The translations under genes were made by a program, and so were the position numbers. Below, one piece after another: positions 60,537 through 64,000 of a DNA stretch of 64,000 nucleotides. The notes beneath the pieces were generated by a model. The model worked only from the letters and a program-made list of their open reading frames with translations, ran no database searches and had not been told where the DNA came from. This DNA is from Methylobacterium radiotolerans JCM 2831 (lineage in GTDB: Bacteria > Pseudomonadota > Alphaproteobacteria > Rhizobiales > Beijerinckiaceae): positions 2,034,001 to 2,098,000 of the forward strand of contig NC_010505.1 of NCBI RefSeq assembly GCF_000019725.1, in the 5' to 3' direction. Numbering within the stretch: position 1 is the first letter of the stretch; each line of letters opens with the position of its first letter.

Positions 60537-61499
60537 CTATTCCCACTCGAGTTCCTGGTAGGCCACGGTGACGTTGCGGCCGTTGTAGGTGTCGAACAGG
60601 GCCCACCTGTCGCGCTGGTCCGCCGCGACGCGGGTCACCGCCTTCTCGATGGGGACGTCCTTGGCGATCGCCGCCCGGGTGCCGTCGCGCAGGGCGGTCA
60701 GGTAGCCGGAGAGGTCGGCGAGCGCCGGGGCGAGGTCGACCGCGACGGGGCCGTGGCCCGGCACGGCCCGGGCGGGACCCATGGCCTTCAGGCGCTCGAT
60801 CTCCCGCAGCCAGCCCTTGAGGCTGCCGTCGAGGGACGGGATCCGGTTCACGAACAGCAGGTCGGCGGGGAACAGCAGGCCGCTGCCGGAATCGATCATC
60901 GACAGGTCCGAGGTGGTGTGCGCCGGGCCGTGGGCCGTGAAGGTCAGGCGCCGGTCGCCGAGGTCGATCTCGGCCGTGTCGGCGACGCTCATCGTCGGGT
61001 AGACCACCGGACCGGTCCGGTCCTCGCCGAGCAGATCGATCAGCCGCTTGCGGTAGAACTCGCCCCGGGCCGCCAGCGCCTCGGTGAGCTTGGCGTGGCC
61101 GATGAAGACCGGCTTGTCCTGAACGAAGGCCCCCGCCCCGAAGACGTGGTCCGGGTGGACGTGGGTCAGCACCACGTGGGTGATCGGCTTGTCCGTGCGC
61201 TTGGCGATCTCGGCGCGCAGCCACTGGCCGTCGGCGAGGCTGCCGCCGGACTCGGTCACCACCACGCCGGTCCTGCCGACGAGGAAGCCGATATTGGCGA
61301 TGGCGTCGGCATTCTCGGGCGTGGCGTCGGCGATCAGGCCCTTGCGCACGTACAGGCCCGGCCCGACCTCCTCCATCGTGAAGCTCTCGGCGGCGCGGCC
61401 CAGCGTCGGCAGGCAGCACAGGCAGAGCCCCGCGAAGAGGGCGTGCCGTCGCGTCGGCCCGGCGGCCAGCGTCCTCGGATGGACGGCTCGTGCCGTCAT
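60537..61499 (-). CDS. Quinoprotein relay system zinc metallohydrolase
   Basis: The product is 320 residues, a metallo-beta-lactamase fold with the zinc motif H113-x-H115-x-D117-H118 and a further H in FTAHGPAHTTSDLSM. The N-terminus (TRRHALFAGLCLCC) resembles a Tat signal peptide with RR. I recognise the family as the SoxH-like quinoprotein relay hydrolase. It is first in the three-gene operon that continues with the SoxYZ-like carrier and the Cys-Trp protein. A perfect palindrome at 61524-61543 lies 25 bases upstream, next to a divergent TetR gene. Confidence 0.88.
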   Translation of the reverse strand: MTARAVHPRTLAAGPTRRHALFAGLCLCCLPTLGRAAESFTMEEVGPGLYVRKGLIADATPENADAIANIGFLVGRTGVVVTESGGSLADGQWLRAEIAKRTDKPITHVVLTHVHPDHVFGAGAFVQDKPVFIGHAKLTEALAARGEFYRKRLIDLLGEDRTGPVVYPTMSVADTAEIDLGDRRLTFTAHGPAHTTSDLSMIDSGSGLLFPADLLFVNRIPSLDGSLKGWLREIERLKAMGPARAVPGHGPVAVDLAPALADLSGYLTALRDGTRAAIAKDVPIEKAVTRVAADQRDRWALFDTYNGRNVTVAYQELEWE

Positions 61500-61523
61500 G
61501 CCGAAACCTCCCGATCTTGATTG

Positions 61524-61543
61524 TCTACCATTAAGTAGGTAGA
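61524..61543. promoter_or_regulatory. Candidate TetR operator between relay operon and TetR gene
   Basis: TCTACCATTAAGTAGGTAGA has perfect 6-bp half-sites TCTACC and GGTAGA eight bases apart. It lies 25 bases before the metallohydrolase start codon and 106 before the TetR start. Its position and symmetry suit a TetR dimer that would repress the relay operon. Confidence 0.7.
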
Positions 61544-61648
61544 TTCGTCGCCCGTCAAGGGGCCGCCGTGTGCCGGTCGCCGGGGCGCGTGCACGTTCGC
61601 GTGACTCCGTGCGATGAGGCGGGTGGGTTTGGAGCGACGATCGCCGCG

Positions 61649-62215
61649 ATGAGGGATACCCGCGCCGAACTGCTGATGCAGGCCGAGACCCTGGTGCGGG
61701 GCCGCGGCTTCGCCGGCTTCAGCTACGCCGACCTCGCGGCGGCGGTGGGGATCCGCAAGGCGAGCATCCACCACCACTTCCCCACCAAGGTCGATCTCGG
61801 GGCCGCCCTGGTGGCGGCCTACGCGGCGCGCTACGCCGCGGCCCTGGAGGCGATCCACCGGGACGTGCCGGACGGGCCGGGGCGGATCGAGGCCTACGGG
61901 CGGCTCTATCTCGGCGGCGTCGAGCAGGGGCTCGGCTGCCTCTGCGCGGCGCTGGCCATCGAGGGCGAGGCCCTGCCCGAGCGCCTGCGCCGGGACATCG
62001 CGGCCTTCTTCGCGGACCACCTCGCGTGGCTGGGGACAGTCCTGCGCGCGGGCCAGGCGGACGGGAGCGTCCGCGGCGGCGCGGATCCGGCGGCGCTCGC
62101 CCGCTACGTCGTCGCCACCCTGGAGGGGGCGCTCCTGATGGAGCGCCTGTTCGCGAGCCCCGACGCCTTCCGGGGGACGCTGGCGGTGCTGGTCGACGGC
62201 CTCAGGCCGCAGTGA
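61649..62215 (+). CDS. TetR family regulator
   Basis: The product is 188 residues: helix-turn-helix at about 10-55 ([36 protein letters not shown]) and a helical ligand domain with C-terminal AefR/YcdC-like features. It is divergent from the quinoprotein relay operon, with a perfect palindrome between them, so it most likely represses that operon. The ATG at 61649 begins the conserved region; the frame extends upstream without a ribosome site. Its 3' end overlaps the convergent queC gene by 14 bases. Confidence 0.9.
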   Translation: MRDTRAELLMQAETLVRGRGFAGFSYADLAAAVGIRKASIHHHFPTKVDLGAALVAAYAARYAAALEAIHRDVPDGPGRIEAYGRLYLGGVEQGLGCLCAALAIEGEALPERLRRDIAAFFADHLAWLGTVLRAGQADGSVRGGADPAALARYVVATLEGALLMERLFASPDAFRGTLAVLVDGLRPQ

Positions 62216-62921
62216 ACCGGGCGTAGCCGTCCGCCCGCAGGCGGCAGGCCGGGCAGGTCCCGCAGCCGTAGCCCCAGGGATGCCGCTGCCCGCGCTCGCC
62301 GAGGTAGCAGGTGTGGCTCTCCTCGACGATCAGGTCGACCAGCGCCCGCCCGCCGAGGCTCTCGGCCAGTTCCCAGGTCTGCGCCTTGTCGAGCCACATC
62401 AGCGGCGTGTGCAGCACGAAGCGCCGCTCCATGCCGAGGTTCAGCGCCACCTGCAGGGCCTTGATCGTGTCGTCGCGGCAATCCGGGTAGCCGGAATAGT
62501 CGGTCTCGCACATGCCGCCGACGACGTGCCGGAGCCCTCGCCGGTAGGCGAGCGCCGCCGCGAAGGTCAGGAACACGAGGTTGCGGCCGGGCACGAAGGT
62601 GTTGGGCAGGCCCGACGCCTCGTAGCCGATCGCGGCCTCCCGGGTCAGCGCCGTCTCGGACACCTGCCCGAGGGCGTCGAGGGCGAGCGTGTGGTCGTCC
62701 CCGAGGCGGGCCGCCCAGGCGGGGTCGAGGGCGGTCGTGCCCGCCCGCAGGGCCGCGCGGCGGTCGAGCTCGACCCGGTGGCGCTGGCCGTAGTCGAAGC
62801 CGAGGGTCTCGACATGGTCGAACCGGTCCAGCGCCCAGGCCAGGCAGGTGGCCGAATCCTGGCCCCCGGAGAACAGCACCAGCGCGGCGCGGTCGCCGGG
62901 CCCGACAGGGTCATTCGCCAT
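62202..62921 (-). CDS. queC: 7-cyano-7-deazaguanine synthase
   Basis: The product is 239 residues. It converts carboxydeazaguanine to preQ0 with ATP and ammonia in queuosine synthesis. The PP-loop SGGQDS (18-23) and the C-terminal zinc cysteines ([13 protein letters not shown] together with the earlier CYLGERG Cys) are present, as is the NTFVPGRN substrate loop. It overlaps the upstream queD gene by 11 bases and the convergent TetR gene by 14. The start MANDPVGPG follows the queD stop closely. No queE is visible here. Confidence 0.95.
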   Translation of the reverse strand: MANDPVGPGDRAALVLFSGGQDSATCLAWALDRFDHVETLGFDYGQRHRVELDRRAALRAGTTALDPAWAARLGDDHTLALDALGQVSETALTREAAIGYEASGLPNTFVPGRNLVFLTFAAALAYRRGLRHVVGGMCETDYSGYPDCRDDTIKALQVALNLGMERRFVLHTPLMWLDKAQTWELAESLGGRALVDLIVEESHTCYLGERGQRHPWGYGCGTCPACRLRADGYARFTAA

Positions 62922-63267
62922 CGTACTCCGCCCAGGACATCGGGGTCTCGGCGACACGCACCAGGGCAAGCCCCGGCAGGTCCGGCCGCAGGCGATGCCA
63001 GATCCAGGCCGCGATGTTCTCGGCGGTCGGGTTCTCCAGCCCCTCGATCTCGTTGAGGCAGTGGTGGTCGAGTCGGGCGAGCAGCGGCCCGAAGATCGAT
63101 TCGATGTCGTAGAAGTCGATCACCCAGCCGGTCCGGGGATCGACCGGGCCGGCGACCGTCAGCTCGACCCGGTAGGAATGCCCGTGCATCCGGTGGCAGC
63201 GATGGGTCTCGGGCACGTTCGGCAGCCGGTGGGCCGCCTCGAAGGTGAAGGCTTGGGTGATCTTCAT
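62911..63267 (-). CDS. queD: 6-carboxytetrahydropterin synthase
   Basis: The product is 118 residues, typical QueD length. It makes 6-carboxytetrahydropterin, the second step to preQ0, with zinc. The signatures H13, C24, H28 and H30 ([24 protein letters not shown]) give the zinc ligands and catalytic Cys. The start [10 protein letters not shown] at 63267 is family-standard. It is first of the queD-queC pair, with overlapping genes indicating translational coupling. No preQ1 riboswitch was recognised in the upstream 99 bases. Confidence 0.95.
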   Translation of the reverse strand: MKITQAFTFEAAHRLPNVPETHRCHRMHGHSYRVELTVAGPVDPRTGWVIDFYDIESIFGPLLARLDHHCLNEIEGLENPTAENIAAWIWHRLRPDLPGLALVRVAETPMSWAEYDGE

Positions 63268-63366
63268 GGGAGGGTTCGCGGATGTGGCCGATCTCGCACC
63301 CGCCATAGCGCCGACGGGCGGTCCCGCGCAAAGACGGGCTGCCCTGCGTTCGGCCGCGGCCGGGGA

Positions 63367-64000
63367 TCAGGCCCCGGCGGCCTCCTCCGACCAGCGCGCG
63401 TACCACGCCTTGAACAGGCGCAGCTGCGTCTCCGCGTAGTGGCGCTGACCGGCGCTCAGCGCGTCGGTGGCGTTGAAGTGGAGCGCGTATTCCGGGTTCC
63501 CCTCCAGCACCATCAGGTGCTTGTAGTAGAGGACGAGATCCGTCCCCTCGTCGAAGCTCGACAGGATCGCCAGGGCGGCGTCGAGTTCCTCGGCCCGGCG
63601 CCGGGCCGGGACGTCGCCCGCGGCGGCCTTCTCGCACAGGGCGACGAGGTGGAGCACCTCCCGCGGCAGGACGTTGCCGATGCCCGTGATGGCGCCCCGG
63701 GCGCCGCAATGGACGTAGCCGTGCACCACCTGGGTATCCACGCCGACCATCAGGGTGATGTCGGGCGACTGGCCGGTGATGTGCTCGGCCGCGTAGGTGA
63801 GCGAGGCCGCGCCGCCGAACTCCTTGAAGCCGACGAGGTGCGGGTGGCGGGCGCGCAGGCGGAAGAACAGGTCCGCCCGGGTCTCGAACCCGTAGTAGGG
63901 GCTGTTGTAGATCACCGACGGCAGGTCGACGGCGGCCTCCAGGATGCCGCCGAAATGCGCCTCCTGGGCCGCGGCCGAGCTGCCGCGCGATAGGACCCGC
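63367..64000 (-). CDS. DapA/NanA-family aldolase, truncated at the window edge
   Basis: The visible part is 210 residues, the C-terminal two thirds of a dihydrodipicolinate synthase/N-acetylneuraminate lyase family protein; the 5' end lies beyond position 64000. The frame is open to the edge (SRGSSAAAQEAHFGGILEA). The catalytic Tyr in VIYNSPYYGF and Schiff-base Lys in LVGFKEFGGA are present. The long C-terminal helices (ALSAGQRHYAETQLRLFKAW) are typical. The exact reaction cannot be told without the N-terminus, but YNSPYYG is unlike the YNVPxR of most lysine-pathway DapA proteins, so a catabolic aldolase is more likely. Confidence 0.85.
   Translation of the reverse strand, partial: RVLSRGSSAAAQEAHFGGILEAAVDLPSVIYNSPYYGFETRADLFFRLRARHPHLVGFKEFGGAASLTYAAEHITGQSPDITLMVGVDTQVVHGYVHCGARGAITGIGNVLPREVLHLVALCEKAAAGDVPARRRAEELDAALAILSSFDEGTDLVLYYKHLMVLEGNPEYALHFNATDALSAGQRHYAETQLRLFKAWYARWSEEAAGA

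Overview
The window is very GC-rich chromosomal DNA, densely packed with genes that use GGAG-type ribosome sites and sometimes GTG or TTG starts. The gene content points to a methylotrophic alphaproteobacterium of the Methylobacterium/Methylorubrum type: a lanthanide-type methanol dehydrogenase (XoxF), quinoprotein accessory genes, a MucR regulator, a phasin, DUF6894 and DUF1127 small proteins, an Atm1-type exporter, an Mla lipid transporter and a giant coiled-coil protein resembling the Rhizobiales growth-pole ring protein (GPR). I saw no rRNA, tRNA, insertion sequence, prophage or CRISPR array. Functions are assigned from remembered families and visible motifs, without database searches.

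Layout. 0-7.4 kb: many small secreted, membrane or unknown proteins plus a phasin, a PilZ protein, a MucR-like regulator and a GGDEF enzyme. 7.6-17.2 kb: thrS with a 1-kb leader region lacking genes, a hydroxyacid dehydrogenase, an Atm1-type ABC exporter, a divergent DUF1127/MocR pair with an operator array, and a LysM protein. 17.4-25.3 kb: a LOG-family hydrolase, xoxF, a 1053-residue phosphatase-autotransporter fusion, and a LysR/pdxI divergent pair. 25.4-29.5 kb: a four-gene beta-keto-acid catabolic operon. 29.6-36.7 kb: a MoxR ATPase and its likely VWA partner, separated by an unknown two-gene membrane operon with a perfect CtrA-type site, a Kef-type antiporter and an unknown gene. 36.9-47.4 kb: ferredoxin, lone Hpt protein, the giant gpr-like gene, DUF1489 and a CheZ-like phosphatase. 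47.6-52.7 kb: an MFS carrier and a four-gene Mla-type operon. 52.9-58.9 kb: regulators, thiE-thiD, a NadQ-like NAD regulator, a decayed transporter fragment, and panB with a DUF333 gene. 59-61.5 kb: a three-gene quinoprotein relay operon facing a TetR gene across a perfect palindrome. 62.2-64 kb: queC, queD and a truncated DapA-family gene.

Two themes link the genes. XoxF and the relay operon (Cys-Trp motif protein, SoxYZ-like carrier, zinc hydrolase) are both periplasmic quinoprotein functions about 40 kb apart. A cell-cycle and polarity theme is suggested by a perfect TTAA-N7-TTAAC site before the unknown membrane operon, a near match before the CheZ-like gene and a degenerate match before the gpr-like gene; this is an inference. 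A family of intergenic palindromic repeats and several in-frame 12- or 15-bp tandem repeats are scattered through the window.
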